DNA from: Phaeoceros laevis
Taxonomy: Eukaryota > Anthocerotophyta > Anthocerotopsida > Notothyladales
Direction of reading: 5' to 3'
Length of the DNA stretch: 64,000 nucleotides
Assembly (NCBI GenBank): GCA_049999765.1
Contig: JBNGIQ010009280.1
Span: forward strand, 108,982-172,981
Part shown: positions 22,401 to 33,031 of the stretch, one piece after another
Layout of the letters: the number at the start of each line of letters is the position of its first letter
Position numbering within the stretch: the stretch's first letter is position 1
Notes under the pieces: model-generated
What the model saw: the letters and a program-made list of their open reading frames with translations, nothing else
The model's database searches: none
Told to the model about the DNA's origin: nothing
Program-made: the position numbers and the translations under genes

Positions 22401-22933
22401 ATGATAAAAAGCAGCTAGAATTGGAAGGCTTTTACGATAGCGATTGGGCGGCTGATCCTGATAGCAGGAAATCAGTCGCAGCATATATCTTCATGCTGGG
22501 CAACGCTCCCTTATCCTGGTCATGTAAGAAGAACAGTAATATTTGTCTATCTAGCACAGAGGCAGAATATAAAACTTTGACAGTTGCTGCTAAGGAAGCT
22601 ATTTGGGACAGACGGTGTCTCGAAGATGCAGGACAGAAGCAAGATAGACCCACTGTTCTTCACTGTGATAACCAGGGCACAATTGCGCTTGCTGGCAATC
22701 CGGTATTTCATGCCCGCACGAAGCACATTGAAGTGCACCACCATTTAGTACAGGAAGCTGTGACAAATGGTGAGATCCTGTTGCAGTATGTGAGTACCTC
22801 AGAGAACCCTGCAGACCTACTGACCAAGTCACTGCCAACTGAAGTACACCTCCGACACTGCATCAAGCTTGGGTTCCTGCCAGCAAATGACAAGCCAAGC
22901 AAGGGTGAGACTAGTTCTAGGCAGAAAAACTAG
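19400..22933 (+). pseudogene. Copia-2 pol: protease, integrase, reverse transcriptase, RNase H
   Basis: Protease (WYIDSGATAHIC near 19410), integrase (MRLGHPNPKKL; CEACVYGKLP; HADLCGPVS; RTDNGGKF; NGVGERRN with the catalytic Glu kept), reverse transcriptase (TAFLHGTLEEEIYM; VYVDDLIIEA near 21905) and RNase H (DSDWAADPDSRK near 22440; SSTEAEYKT) occur in copia order. Breaks include a frameshift near 20137 (KHKK), a TAG near 20345 (after RRNRSA), a shift near 21290, a TAG near 21703 just before PEGY and a shift near 22330. The protein could not be made whole. Products of an active relative would cut, integrate and copy the element. Confidence 0.93.
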
Positions 22934-23061
22934 CATGCTATTTTCTAGGGTGACAACATACCTGCACCACCATGATATGCACAGTCAACATGCCAGAACC
23001 TTACTATCTGGCACTACACGGCACAAACACGTTCACAAGCACCGCACTCGTCAGAATCACA

Positions 23062-23493
23062 TCAAGCAAGAGGGATGCAACCTGCCTGAGAAGGAGGGAG
23101 AGCTGGCGCACCATAAAAGTTTGTGTTGCCGGAGGTAGGACTGGAGTGAACACAATTGCGCTTCGACCTGAGACCTGTCCTCCTGCACACATAGCTGGCG
23201 GGCGCCCAATTCTCCCCGGCACAGAATAGTTGGCATCCTTGGTTGCTTCCAGCTGGTAGAAGCCTGTGGCGCACAAGTGGTAGGTATTGGCACTCTGAAT
23301 AGGAGAAGAAATCATCTGCCCAGACTGCCGATGCAGAAACTGCCATGGAGAGCGCGGGGAAATCCCGCTCGACTTCAAGTTCAGCAACGAATGTCTCCAA
23401 GCGTCCAAGGTTAACTCCCAGCCGGGCATGCAACAGACGCAGAAGTCGGGCGATCAAGCTCCACAGCGGCAGAAGCAGCAGCGCAATCGCCAT
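23062..23493 (-). CDS. Antisense ORF of Copia-2 (143 aa, membrane segment, unknown)
   Basis: It lies between the end of pol (22933) and the 3' LTR (23545), opposite to the element and starting 52 nt from the LTR. The N-terminus is strongly hydrophobic (MAIALLLLPLWSLIARLL), followed by an Arg/Leu helix and an acidic stretch (AELEVERD). Further on, GCQLF near residue 90 and a nearby WAPA loosely recall the G-x-L-x-x-RY...P motif of the antisense ORFs of Copia-3 and -4, but the match is weak. Position, strand, size and the N-terminal membrane segment are the same as in the other three elements. Function is unknown. Confidence 0.4.
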   Translation of the reverse strand: MAIALLLLPLWSLIARLLRLLHARLGVNLGRLETFVAELEVERDFPALSMAVSASAVWADDFFSYSECQYLPLVRHRLLPAGSNQGCQLFCAGENWAPASYVCRRTGLRSKRNCVHSSPTSGNTNFYGAPALPPSQAGCIPLA

Positions 23494-23534
23494 CGAGCAG
23501 TAGGCCGGCGGCAGAAGAATGAAGTGAAGTAAAT

Positions 23535-23544
23535 CGAGTGGGGG
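23535..23544 (+). other. Copia-2 polypurine tract
   Basis: CGAGTGGGGG directly before the 3' LTR, the expected plus-strand primer. The AGTGGG core is shared with the other copia elements in the window. Confidence 0.85.
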
Positions 23545-23798
23545 TGTTGGGGATTTAGGGTTAGGGTAGCGTTTCGTTTATTCGATCCATATACATAGGT
23601 AGTTCATGGTTAATTAACCCATGACAATAGATACATTGATTAGGCAGTTATTAGTTAATAACTGCCAAGATACCAACAGCCGCATTCACGTGGTATGTAA
23701 GTCACCTTCGTGTGACACCAACTAACTATTCTATTCATTGTTCATGCGTTCGTTCTCACTCTCTCACGCTCGCACGCGTCTAACCACTAATTACAGCA
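23545..23798 (+). repeat. Copia-2 3' LTR
   Basis: 254-bp partner of 8359-8621, TG...CA. It is followed by the target duplication ttggt (23799-23803) and then by the LINE on the minus strand. Confidence 0.93.
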
Positions 23799-23803
23799 TT
23801 GGT

Positions 23804-24880
23804 GTACCATGGAGGTAACGGTCCTTCCCTGTTGTTTGCTCTAACAGGCTTTGTACGGTGCTGTTTAGTAGTGCGTACCAATGTCCTTTGCATTTGAGCT
23901 GCCACTTTCTTAGAAGCCTTCTCCCACAGCTTCTTCTTTCCTCCGAATTGCTTCATCAGATCATTCATTTCTTGCTGCAGGGCCACTTCTCGACTTGGGA
24001 GGATGATGATCTTCTTAGCTCTGAGCTTTGCAAGCCTTGCCTTTTGAATCACTGGCTGCCTCTTATGATCCACCACTATGCAGATCTTGAGTAGTCTATG
24101 ATCCGACTTGTCCAGCTTGCGTGCAACCAGAAAGGATTTGACAATTCTGGCATCGTGGCGTGTGTAGCACAGGTAATCTAGCGTTGTCTGCCTGCCTCCA
24201 GCTGTCTGGGAACAAGGCTGTCCCATTGGCAATGATCATACCATTTGCTCTTAGCAACGTCAGCAATGCCACATCGTGGCCTCCCTCGCCATGGTCCTCG
24301 GTCTTTCTTGGATAGAGCCTTGTGGACAGGGAATCAGGCTGCTGACCTCTGGTCCTGGCATTGAGGTCCCCCAGCAAAAACACTTGTCCATGCTATTTCC
24401 GAGAGCTGATATCGTCATTAAGCTCTGCAAAAAGAGCCTCGATCCCCCTCTTCCCATGTATCTTGCTTGTCCTGTGAGGGATGTAGGCAAATATAACAGT
24501 GCATTGCATGTCGTCCCCTTGCAAGGAGATAGAAACAAAGTGTTTATATGAACCAATTCTCAACAGCTTAACCCTATCTGCGAAGTCTTCTTTGATAAGA
24601 AGCTTAATCCCACCGATACAACCGCTAGTTGTCCTAGATCTATTCCTCTTCGCTGCATTCCTGGTTTCCGTCCTCAGGTGTTTGCTAGAACCTGGTGTCC
24701 CTATATGGACATACCCAGGAATCAAGGGGTCTAATAGCTCTACCTCTTTTGTCTCCAAAAAAGCAATGACATCAAGATTTCTATGCCTTGTAGTACTTAG
24801 CATCTAAAAATTTAAGGTAAAAAAATGAGTTGCAATTCCAGACTGCAAGGTTGACTACTTTTACGGCTTTCTCTTCTAGG
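23804..24880 (-). pseudogene. LINE ORF2, APE-type endonuclease
   Basis: This domain would nick target DNA to prime reverse transcription. It begins near 24870 (NLAVWNCNSF), shows the catalytic Glu region (VIAFLETKEVELL, near 24780), a central block (CTVIFAYIPHRTS), the GDLNARTRG motif near 24375 and the closing SDHRLL motif near 24110, all standard for the endonuclease/exonuclease/phosphatase family. Frameshifts near 24805, 24390 and 24230 break it. After the SDH motif a linker of about 100 residues runs to the Copia-2 junction and continues at 8353. Confidence 0.9.
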
Positions 24881-24882
24881 TG

Positions 24883-25993
24883 CTAACCATTGATTTGCTG
24901 CCCAGGTGGATCCTGCCTCCCAGCATCCCGATCTCCAGGTCTGCCCTCCCCTGACTCCTCTTGTCTTCTTCTGGGGTGTGGGCTACCAGGATCCCCTCGA
25001 GCTTTGCGACCTCGGCCTCGTCTACTGCAAGTGGACTTCCTAGCATGTTTGGTAGCCTCCTCTGGCTGCTCCCCAGCTAGTGTTGGGTAGCTTGCAACTC
25101 TCAGGTGCCTCAGTCTAGCCTCCTCAATTTCCTGGGTTTGTGTGGTGCCCCGCACTCACGAATTTGCAGTCTTTCATCCCTCTCCTGCAGCGTTTCATGT
25201 ATGTGGTTTCCATGCCCACAGCGTCTCTCTGCTCCCTGGTTCGGGCTGCTGCCTCGATTTGTTTCTGTGTTGTGTAAGGCATGAGTCTGGAGCCCCCCTT
25301 GAAACTGTCGTTGTCAACCACTTGCTTCCCTCTGCTGGACGATGCTGCAGCTGCCATGAGGGCTTGCTTGGCTAGGCTTATGTATGAAAGATCATGCTTC
25401 CCTCTAGTCCTGGCGCTTGAGACCCCATCTGCCGTAGTCATGCCTTGCTGGATCCCCTTTGCAGGGGACGTTACTAGGCGTAGCTTGTCCGGGGAGTCCA
25501 AGGGATATACCAACCGTCGTTTGGGATCCCTCTCATCCTGGTGTCCCTCCATAATTGCCTTAGTTTGGACATCTACAATACGTTCTCCAAGACGAGTCTG
25601 CTGTTGTCTCCTCCCTTCCGCTATCTTATTGTTCTCTACGGGCTTCTTGAGGAACGTAATGTTGCTGTCCAAATTGGACACATTCTCCTGGATCTGACAG
25701 ATGACTCTTGGGTCCATAGTTCTCTTCTCAAGTGTGGCTACCCTCTCTTGGAGCTTGTGCATTCCATCCTCAAGCAGTGCATTCCTGGCCTCAAGTGCTG
25801 TTTTTTCTCCTTGCCATTCCCTCCTGATGGTCTCCTCCGTTGCTTCCAATATCCGCAGCAGTTCCAGCTTAAGTCCATCGAGTTTGTCCTGGAATTTGGC
25901 TTCCGCCTCTTCTGCATGGGTGAGAAGTGTGGTCTGCAGTTGGTCTCGTGTGACTAGATGAGTGTCCGGAAGGTGGGAGTCCTCCTGTGGTGC
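24883..25993 (-). pseudogene. LINE ORF1 (coiled coil, basic tail)
   Basis: The frame 25849-25124 is open and extends upstream in phase to the Copia-3 junction without a confirmed ATG. The upstream part is rich in Glu, Leu and Lys (AEEAEAKFQDKLDGLKLELL) and, with LQERVATLEKR, predicts a coiled coil, as in ORF1 proteins of L1-like elements, which trimerise and bind RNA. A Lys/Arg-rich middle and, in another frame at 25155-24883, an Arg-rich tail (RRGRGRKARG) follow. No CCHC knuckle is seen. The 5' end is cut off by Copia-3. Confidence 0.7.
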
Positions 25994-25994
25994 A
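25990..25994 (+). repeat. Target-site duplication of Copia-3, left (gtgca)
   Basis: Matches 34173-34177, directly after the displaced end of the other LTR. Confidence 0.85.
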
Positions 25995-26221
25995 TAGCTA
26001 GGATCAATAGCCGGAGCGTAGAGAAAGAAGATAGATTAGAATACCCAATGCGTGTGTGTGTGAGGCCTTAAAGGCCGTGTCCCGTGAACGTGTACGACGG
26101 TTGACGAGTGACGTTCCGCTAGGGCACCATTCGTGCCCGTGTACGTATATTCATGCATACTTTAACCTAAACGATACTTAACGCTGAGAAGCGGGCTAGT
26201 CTAGGGCATCCACTTTCGTTA
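25995..26221 (-). repeat. Copia-3 3' LTR
   Basis: 227 bp, related to the Copia-4 LTRs (shared GTGAGGCCTT..AAGGC and TAGGGCACCGTT blocks). On the element strand it begins TAACGAAAG and ends in TA, not TG...CA. The polypurine tract complement follows at 26222-26232. Confidence 0.9.
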
Positions 26222-26260
26222 CCCCCACTTAGACTGCATTCCCGCCGTTGTGATCTTCGC

Positions 26261-26706
26261 ATGCGCCGTAAACTCCGGCCGTCCTCAGCTTCCGCATGCT
26301 CTCCATGTGCAGAACAGATTGAAGCTATGCAGAGTGTTGGCGGCATTTCTCACTTGGACGGTAGCTTTGTCCTCTTGCTCCTGCTTGCGCTACTGATTTG
26401 CGTTGCCTCCTGGGAACAGAGAAGATTTTCCGAGAAGAGACTGGTGCTCCAGAAGGCTTGCAGATCACTTGAGCTTGGCAGGGAGGAGCGGCTACGCCAG
26501 AGGATGAGATTGTTGCATGCTAAGTTGGGCAGCTCAGGGGGTTGTCTCCGGCTTCTGATGAGGAGGACTTCCACAAGTTGTCGCCATGTCCAGGTCTTGC
26601 AATGATTTTGGATACTGCTGTTTGTGACGCAGAAGGTAACCTTGTCTTCAGGTACACTCCTTTTTGGAGGTGTCCTGAGGTGGCGGCGGAGATGGCAGGC
26701 TTGTAG
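26261..26706 (+). pseudogene. Antisense ORF of Copia-3 (one frameshift)
   Basis: Same place and strand as the antisense ORF of Copia-4. The start equivalent to that of Copia-4 is the ATG at 26327. Residues then match closely: VGGISHLDGSF, a run of Leu/Ala/Val/Ile (membrane segment), then LGREERLRQ and LLHA. A one-base deletion near 26525 shifts the frame, which would end at 26605. In the shifted frame the rest stays open to 26706 and keeps the Copia-4 residues (SPCPGLAMILD; EGNLVFRY; FWRCPEVAAEMAGL and stop). In this last stretch about half or more of the differences between the two elements are silent third-base changes, pointing to past selection for protein. Confidence 0.65.
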
Positions 26707-26837
26707 TTGTATTGCCTGTAACACACAGAGAAAAGCAAACACAGCTGTTCTGTTGTGCGCCCATCCGCCCCCACTATTTGTGACAATTGCTAACCCTCAG
26801 TGCAAGTGCGTACATGTGCTGTGTAGTTGTGCACGAG

Positions 26838-29800
26838 TCAAGGGTTTGTCTTAGCGACAAGACCCAAGCCTTCGCAGTGAGTGGTATGGCGGTCCTTTGG
26901 TAGTGGCTTCGTGAACAAGTCAGCTAAATTCTGGTCTGTGGGAATATAGACTAGGTCTATCTCACCTGATTCTACTGTTTGTCTGATGTAATGTTGTTTG
27001 ACAGCAATGTGTCTTGTCGCGAGTGATGCACAAGGTTCCTTGACAAGGCGATGGCGGACTGATTATCACAGTAGATCGTTGTACCGCCAGGTTGAGGGAG
27101 TCCCACAGATGTCATGAAGTGCCTGTTATATACTGTCTCCTGAGCAGCTGAAGTTGCGGCTGTATACTCCGCTTTGGTGGTAGAAAGTGCCACCACCGTT
27201 TGTTTCTTTGACGTCCAGCTAACCGCACCTCCAGAAAGGATTGTGCAGTTGGCAGTAATAGATTGCCTGGAGTCCTCGTCACTTGCCCAGTCAGAATTAG
27301 AATAGCAGATAAGAAGAGGAAACTTGCCTTGTGACTTGTAATTCCGAGATACTATGTGCCTTTCAGGTAACTTAGAACTCTCTTTACTCCTGTCCAATGA
27401 GCATTGCCAGGATTAGCAAGGAATCTCGAGAAGATTCTCGTAGCTGGAGACACATCAGGTCTTGTCCACCCACTGATCCATATGAGGCATCCAGTGAGCA
27501 TACCGTAAGGCTTCTTTTCCATTTCCTGTTTCTCAGCTTCAGTCTTTGGACTTTGCTCAGTGGAGAACTTCTCTCCCACAGCCATGGGAGTTATGGCAGG
27601 TTGCAATCTGTCATGATGAATCTTTCTAGCATTTGTCCTATGTAATGTGCTTGATGACAAATATGCTTCCCTTATCTGGACTGATATATACTTGTACGCC
27701 TAGGAAGAAGGTGAGCTGTCCCAGATCCGTCATGGAAAACTCGGCAGTGAGGATTGCCTTGACCTTCTTCATAATTCCAAGGGAGTTAGCAAATATCAGT
27801 GCATCATCAACGTACAAAGCTAAGATTGCAAATTCTTGCCCTTGCCTTAGGATAAACACGTTTGTATCAGCATCACTTTGGTTGAATCCTAACTTGAGCA
27901 GGTAGGCATGAATCTTCTGGTACCAAACTCTTGGTGCCTGTTTTAGGCCATACAAGCTTTTCCTAAGTCTATACACCTTGTGTGGCTCCTTCTCACTGAC
28001 ATATCCTTCTGGCTAAGTGATATACATTTCTTCGTCTATTGTACCATGCAGGAAGGCGGTTTTGACGTCCATTTGCTGGATATCAAGCTTGCATTCTGCA
28101 GCCAGGGCAAACAACATCCTTACTGAGGAGGTACGTACCACAGGCAAAAAAGTCTCATGAAAGTCTAATCCTTCAACTTGCTTATACCCATGTACGACGT
28201 ATCTTGCCTTATATCTGGTCACAGTTCCATCAGGATTGAGCTTTTTCTTGAAAACCCATTTCCCTGTGAGAGCCTTGCGTCCTGGAGGAAGGTCGACCAG
28301 CTCCCAAGTTTGATTGTCAATGAGGGACTGATATTCCGAGTCCACGCCAGCTTGCCAGAGTTTGCCTTCTGGAGAGGACAATGCTTCCTTCAAGGTAGCT
28401 GGTTCTCCAAGATCTTGTGATGCTAACAAGGCTTGAGCAACAAAAGTATGAGGCAAGGTGCGTTCATGTGGTGTGTCTGTGTCAGCCAAACTTGCTTGAT
28501 GTTGTTGTCGATATTGGTCATCCAACTCATAGCTCAAAGGTTTGTTTAACCATTGACTTGGGTCATTGGTGTGGCTTCTAAGTGATCTTCTGAGTGCCGG
28601 AGGTTCCTCAGTAGGTACGACAGAGTGCTCCTCAAGATCTGCCTCAGCTGGTGGCGAGAGTGGAGCTGGAGGAGACTCATTGTCCATGTTGATATTGTCT
28701 TCCTGCTGAGCCTCATTCGAATGATCACTTGCCTCCGAGTTGGAGCCATCTGCAGTGAGATCAGGTTCGTCTTCTGGAAACACATCTACAGTCTAAGTTG
28801 GTGGAACCAAGGGAGCAGATTGAGCAGTGACAAGGTGATCATCATGAGACAGTTCCGTTGTAGATGCATCTGGTTCAGTAGACACCAGACGTTCTAAGCC
28901 AGGTACGTCTCTGTCCTTTCCTGAGGCTTGCAACAGAAACTGCTCATCAAATATGACATTCCTAGCATGTAGAAAACGGCGACGTGAGGGATCATAGAGC
29001 TTATAGCCCTTGATACCATCTGTATAGCCAATAAACAAATGCTTAGTTGCCTTAAAGTCCATTTTTCGTCTGATCTCATCATGTGTATGTGCATACGCAG
29101 GGCAGCCCCATATACGCAGATGATCCACCCGAGGCTTGACATCAGTCCATCTCTCAAAAGGAGTGGAGTTGGCGAAGGCACGAGTGGGCAGCCGATTTTG
29201 TATGTAGATGGCTGTGGCAACGGCTTCAGCCCAAAAACTTCGAGGAAGTCTAGCCAGGTGAAGCATAGACTTGGCAGCAGCCTGAGTTACTTTATTCTTG
29301 TTTTCAGGCAGGGGGTTTTGCTCATGTTCGTAGGGAACAGTAAGTTGCGGAGGATTCCCTCCCGTGAGCAGAACTCCATGAATTCGCCAGAGGTAAATTC
29401 AGCCCCATTGTCACTCCGTAAGCATTTAAGTTTCTGACCTGTGAAACGTTGAGCATACGCCAGGTACAGAAGGAAGCACAAGAAGGCTTCATTTTTATGC
29501 TTTAGGAAATAAGTAACAGTAAATCGACTCCAGTCATCAATCAGGTGCATAGAATAGAGGGCACCACCGAGAGAACGTGTAGACATAGGACCACAGAGGT
29601 CAGTATGCACAGTTTGAAGTAGGTGTGTGGCCCTGATAGCATCTTGACTTGGATGAGGAGCCTTGTGATGCTTCCCTTGTATGCAAGCTTCGTAGAAAAG
29701 TGACTTCTCTGGTTTGAACTGAAGTGGAGTCCGATACAAGGATGAAGCAGGTAAGGATTGAAGGCGTTGTAGATGTACATGTCCCAGCCGGCAATGCCAC

Positions 29801-31663
29801 AGTTGTGTCTCGTTTGGCGAGGTAGCGACTGCTGCGGTAGCTGTTGGAGCCTTCAGATGCTGCACCGGGTTGCTCTTCAAATTGAACTGGTACAGGTCAT
29901 TGTTGAGCGTACAGGTAGCCAGCAACTTGAGTGGGGCAATTGCTTCTCTCAGAGAAAGGCCCTCTGTGGTCATTTCAAGTGTGAGCAACGGAGGTGAGAG
30001 ATGCCTAAGAGACACCAAGTTCTTTGCCATTTGAGGGACATACAGGACATCTAACAACGTGATTTTCTGTCCTTGTGTACGATGGAGGACCACTGTACCC
30101 GTGCCCTCAATGCATAGCCTACTGTCATCGCCTATCAGGACGAACTGCCCCTTGGGGGAAGGTATCAAAATGGTGAAGGTTGTGCGTGTATTGCAAACAT
30201 GTATTGTGGCACCTGAATCTAGATACCAAGCATGCCTATCTTGTGACGAGGAGACCATGCATACTGTGAGTATGGCCCCCGTACTTTTCTTTGACGATAC
30301 ATGGGCTGATGGTGGAGCCTCTCTCTTTGGTTCGCCATTTTGTTTCTTGCGGCATTCGGACTCCAAATGGCCAGGAATCCGACACCATGTACACGGACCT
30401 CTTTTTGATGTCCCTGACTTCGAGGCAGGCCACGAAGGTGTACGAGGAGCACCGGGCTTGTAAGGTGGACGAGGGCCACCTAGAGCACGCTGTCCTCGAC
30501 CTCTGGAAACAAACATGCTCTTGCAGCGTTGCCAGAAGAAGATCGGCCACGAATGTGAGTAGCTTCTTCGTTTAGAAAGCTCCAATGATATCTGAGAGTG
30601 TGATAGGAGTCGGTGTGCCTGCAGCTACTGCCACTTGAGCAGTAGTAATGTGCTGATTTTGAGTACTCACAAAACTCTGGTACTTCTCTGGGAATGACAT
30701 CAACAGGGCCATTGAGGCTTGAAGCTCAGAGACAGTTGTTCCAGCAGTGATGAGCTTTGTACGCAGCATCCTAAAGCGACTGACGTGATTCTCGACAGTG
30801 TCACCATCACGCATCCTGCAGTTGTAGAAGTCACGTGTGGCATGGACCAGTGATGTCACGCTCTTCTTTTGATGGACTTGGCAGAGAGAATCCTAGATTG
30901 CCTTGGAACTTGTCGCCTCTCGAGCATGAGACATCATACTTAAGTCCAATGCAGACTGGATCACATTTTGGGCGCGAAGATCCTTGAGTTTCCAGGCATG
31001 CTGGTCTGCCATAATTGCAGGTGTTGCACCTGTTGCAGGTGTTGCAGGTCTTGCAGTTGTTCCTGTAACGTAGTCCCAAAGCTCTTGTTCTTGTAAGATG
31101 GTACGTACTTGGATCATCCAGATGTCACAGTGTTGGCCACTAAACCTGTCTTTATCCTTGAAATCATACTTAAAGTTATTGACAGTGACATTTGCAGGTG
31201 GCGGATTTGCCATGGCTGAAACAAATGTGTATTGACTAAACTGTGTTTGACTTAGATCAAACAAGTGGTCAAGAAAATAGGAGGAAGAGCTGTGTGAACT
31301 ATATGAGGAACTAGGTGTGGACACAGTGCTGCTAGGAGAGGATGGCTGAGCAAGAACTACCCCTGAGGCTAATGTGTCTACTGTTGTAGGACTTGTTGGA
31401 GGTTCTGGAAGGGCATAGAACTCTGGATCATCGAAGGGGTTTACTGGAAAGACAGGAAACAGTAATGCCTCTTCAGATCCGAGAGTTAGTAACCCTTCAG
31501 GTGTCTCTTCCGATCCAGGAGCTGGTGACGTTTCAGACATCACTTCAGATTCGGGCCTTGCAGGTGACATTTCAAACCTCAACCTTGAAGGTGTCGCTTC
31601 AGGTCTAGCAGGAATCCGGCGAGGTGGAGTCCCTGGTGGGCTTGGATCCCAAGGTTCCGACAT
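26838..31663 (-). pseudogene. Copia-3 gag-pol
   Basis: Gag starts at the ATG at 31663 (MSEPWDPSPPGTPPRR), has the copia core (DRFSGQHCDIWMIQVRT), and the knuckle CTWCRIPGHLESEC near 30390. Protease (WYLDSGATIHVC), integrase (RLGHVHLQRLQ; HTDLCGPMSTR; RSDNGAEF), reverse transcriptase (FLHGTIDEEMYIT; LYVDDALIFA near 27810) and RNase H (NSDWASDEDSRQ; TKAEYTAATS) follow, closing at 26838. Breaks occur near 30890, 30580, 29280, 28790, 28013 (stop before PEGY), 27660 and 27352 (TAG after YLKGT). The last stop is at the same codon as the TAA of Copia-4. Confidence 0.93.
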
Positions 31664-32288
31664 ATTCAATCACCATCTTTCTGGATTTAGCCTCCATTGA
31701 CGTGTGCATCAGGAGGGCAGCAACTTCAGAGATGACTTCGTCCTTGGTTCTTCCTTCAGGAAGTATGTTTGGCAATTCCTCAGGAAAGTTTGGCAGGATT
31801 TGATGAAGATTGACAAACGTGCTTCTTTCTTGTGCAGCAGGTTCTAACTTCGTGTCTTGCTGCCTTGTCACTCTGTCCAGGTGCGCAGATTGTGTGAGAA
31901 GGGTGTTCAAATCCTTTGACAAATGCTTACATCTGCTGTTGGCGTCCTCGATCTTGTTGCGGAGGCGCTCTTCTTGAACTTCGCGCATATGCCGGAAATC
32001 ACATAGGGTTGTGTGAGTGTGACAGCGCTCCTCAACAAACAGGTCACGGACTACCCTTAAAACCAACTCTGCCTGGCCAGTAGTGATCTCAGATATGCTC
32101 ATAGATGGACGAAGACGACCACTTCTTCCACAAGTATTGCAGGAGCTCGCAGCTTGATGAGTACAGACCGGAATGTTCTGCTGTGGTAAGCTGGAAAAGA
32201 ATGCCTGCTGGTTTGCACTACTCCTGAAGGGAGATGCTATTTGCCTTTGTGGATTGAAGTTGCGCTTAGAGCGGCCATTGCGAGGCAT
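31605..32288 (-). CDS. Copia-3 leader ORF0 (227 aa, unknown, overlaps gag)
   Basis: A long intact frame sits upstream of gag, starting at an ATG (MPRNGRSKR). It has a basic N-terminus, one CxxC pair (CNTCGRSGR), a helical region (MREVQEERLRNKI, SKDLNTLL) likely to coil, and a conserved C-terminus (EAKSRKMVIEYVGTLG). The orthologue in Copia-4 (41236-41862) matches along most of its length. Its last 59 nt overlap the start of gag in another frame, in both elements. It stays open while gag-pol has decayed. It may be an RNA- or particle-associated accessory protein, but this is a guess. Confidence 0.6.
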   Translation of the reverse strand: MPRNGRSKRNFNPQRQIASPFRSSANQQAFFSSLPQQNIPVCTHQAASSCNTCGRSGRLRPSMSISEITTGQAELVLRVVRDLFVEERCHTHTTLCDFRHMREVQEERLRNKIEDANSRCKHLSKDLNTLLTQSAHLDRVTRQQDTKLEPAAQERSTFVNLHQILPNFPEELPNILPEGRTKDEVISEVAALLMHTSMEAKSRKMVIEYVGTLGSKPTRDSTSPDSC

Positions 32289-32427
32289 TGTTTAGGAGAA
32301 AGTCTAATTGTTGACATACCTTTTGCAAGCATGTAAATTGATGATTGTGTATAGTGGCTCTAGGATATCTACACCTGTATCCAAGTGTGTGGGAAGATGC
32401 TAGGATATGTGTGTAGATGACTTGGTG

Positions 32428-32610
32428 CTACCGTTCTCGCTTCTTCTCTACCGTGGCTTGCGGCTTAGGACTCTGTGGATTGTTTGCACACTGTGTAGGC
32501 GACGCATTTGACTGATTGTGTGAAGTTGCACTGTGCAGGGCAAAGGACAAATCAGGACGCATGAGTTGTGCAAGAAAGTGCAGCCTACCAGATTGAGTGC
32601 AAGGGTCCAT
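32428..32610 (-). CDS. Copia-3 leader micro-ORF B (60 aa)
   Basis: ATG-started frame of 60 codons. It shares length, the start MDPCT, the core GRL-x-FLAQ..RPDL and a Lys/Arg end with 42003-42185 of Copia-4, and the GRL..L..PDL core with the Copia-2 leader ORF at 8646. The rest is Ser/Gln/Pro-rich and less conserved. Function is unknown. Confidence 0.5.
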   Translation of the reverse strand: MDPCTQSGRLHFLAQLMRPDLSFALHSATSHNQSNASPTQCANNPQSPKPQATVEKKRER

Positions 32611-32649
32611 CAGAGTTGCTAAGACTTCTCGGCAAAGGACGCATTTGCA

Positions 32650-32829
32650 CTAGGAATAGTAGTGACTGACAGCGTCCGCCAAGAAAGCATCTGTCATGCT
32701 TCCAAAACGGGTGAGTGAAATCCCGAGTGATGCAATTACTACTCTAAAGTTCTCGTGAGAGAGATTTTTAATGCAGCACTCGTACTTGCAGATTTTACAC
32801 CCACGCGACGGAGGCTTGGCAGAGTCCAT
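32650..32829 (-). CDS. Copia-3 leader micro-ORF A (59 aa, Cys-rich, conserved)
   Basis: The ATG is 18 nt inside the LTR border. The product has MDSAKPP, then CKICKYECC, KNLSH, a helix with SLTRFGSM, and ends HYYS. It matches Copia-4 at most positions and Copia-1 at the Cys, LSH, RFG and YS positions. It is probably the first ORF on the genomic RNA after the LTR, so it may also control how ribosomes reach gag. Confidence 0.68.
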   Translation of the reverse strand: MDSAKPPSRGCKICKYECCIKNLSHENFRVVIASLGISLTRFGSMTDAFLADAVSHYYS

Positions 32830-32833
32830 AGCG

Positions 32834-32847
32834 TGGCTCTGATACCA
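32834..32847 (-). other. Copia-3 primer binding site
   Basis: Minus strand TGGTATCAGAGCCA next to the LTR, complementary to initiator Met-tRNA. Confidence 0.93.
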
Positions 32848-33031
32848 TAGCGTAGGATCAAACGGAGCGTAGAGAAAGAAGAAAGATTAGAATACCCAAT
32901 GAGTGTGTGTGAGGCCTTAAAGGCCGTGTCCCGTGAACGTGTGCAACGGTTGACGGGTGACGTTCCGCTAGGGCACCGTTCGTGCCCGTGTACGTATGTT
33001 CATGCATACTTTAACCTAAACGATACTTAAC
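32848..33031 (-). repeat. Copia-3 5' LTR, first part (interrupted)
   Basis: Matches the left LTR from its start up to CTTAAC at about 33031. The remainder is displaced to 34151-34172. Confidence 0.88.

Larger units (their letters stand above)
8359..23798 (+). mobile_element. Copia-2: Ty1/copia element on the plus strand, carrying nested insertions
   Basis: The element has a 5' LTR (8359-8621), a Met-tRNA primer site, a leader, gag, pol, a polypurine tract and a 3' LTR (23545-23798), with TG...CA LTR ends. It spans 15.4 kb only because a Mutator-like element (9299-11429) sits in its leader and Copia-1 (12401-18833) in its gag; without them it is about 6.9 kb. The two LTRs differ by about four substitutions and one 9-bp indel, so insertion is fairly recent. 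The pol frame nevertheless has several stops and shifts. It lies inside a LINE. Confidence 0.93.
6020..25994 (-). mobile_element. LINE (APE-type non-LTR retrotransposon), split by Copia-2
   Basis: The 3' half (reverse transcriptase and C-terminal zinc motif) lies at 6020-8353 and the 5' half (ORF1 and endonuclease) at 23804-25994, both on the minus strand. Between them sits Copia-2, bounded by the target duplication ttggt (8354-8358 and 23799-23803). If Copia-2 and one copy of the duplication are ignored, the reading frame runs straight from the endonuclease C-terminal region (PLPPWYT) into the linker before the reverse transcriptase, so one ORF2 was cut in two. The 5' side ends at the target duplication of Copia-3, which landed in ORF1 or the 5' region. 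The coding frames hold several frameshifts, so the copy is dead. Confidence 0.85.
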
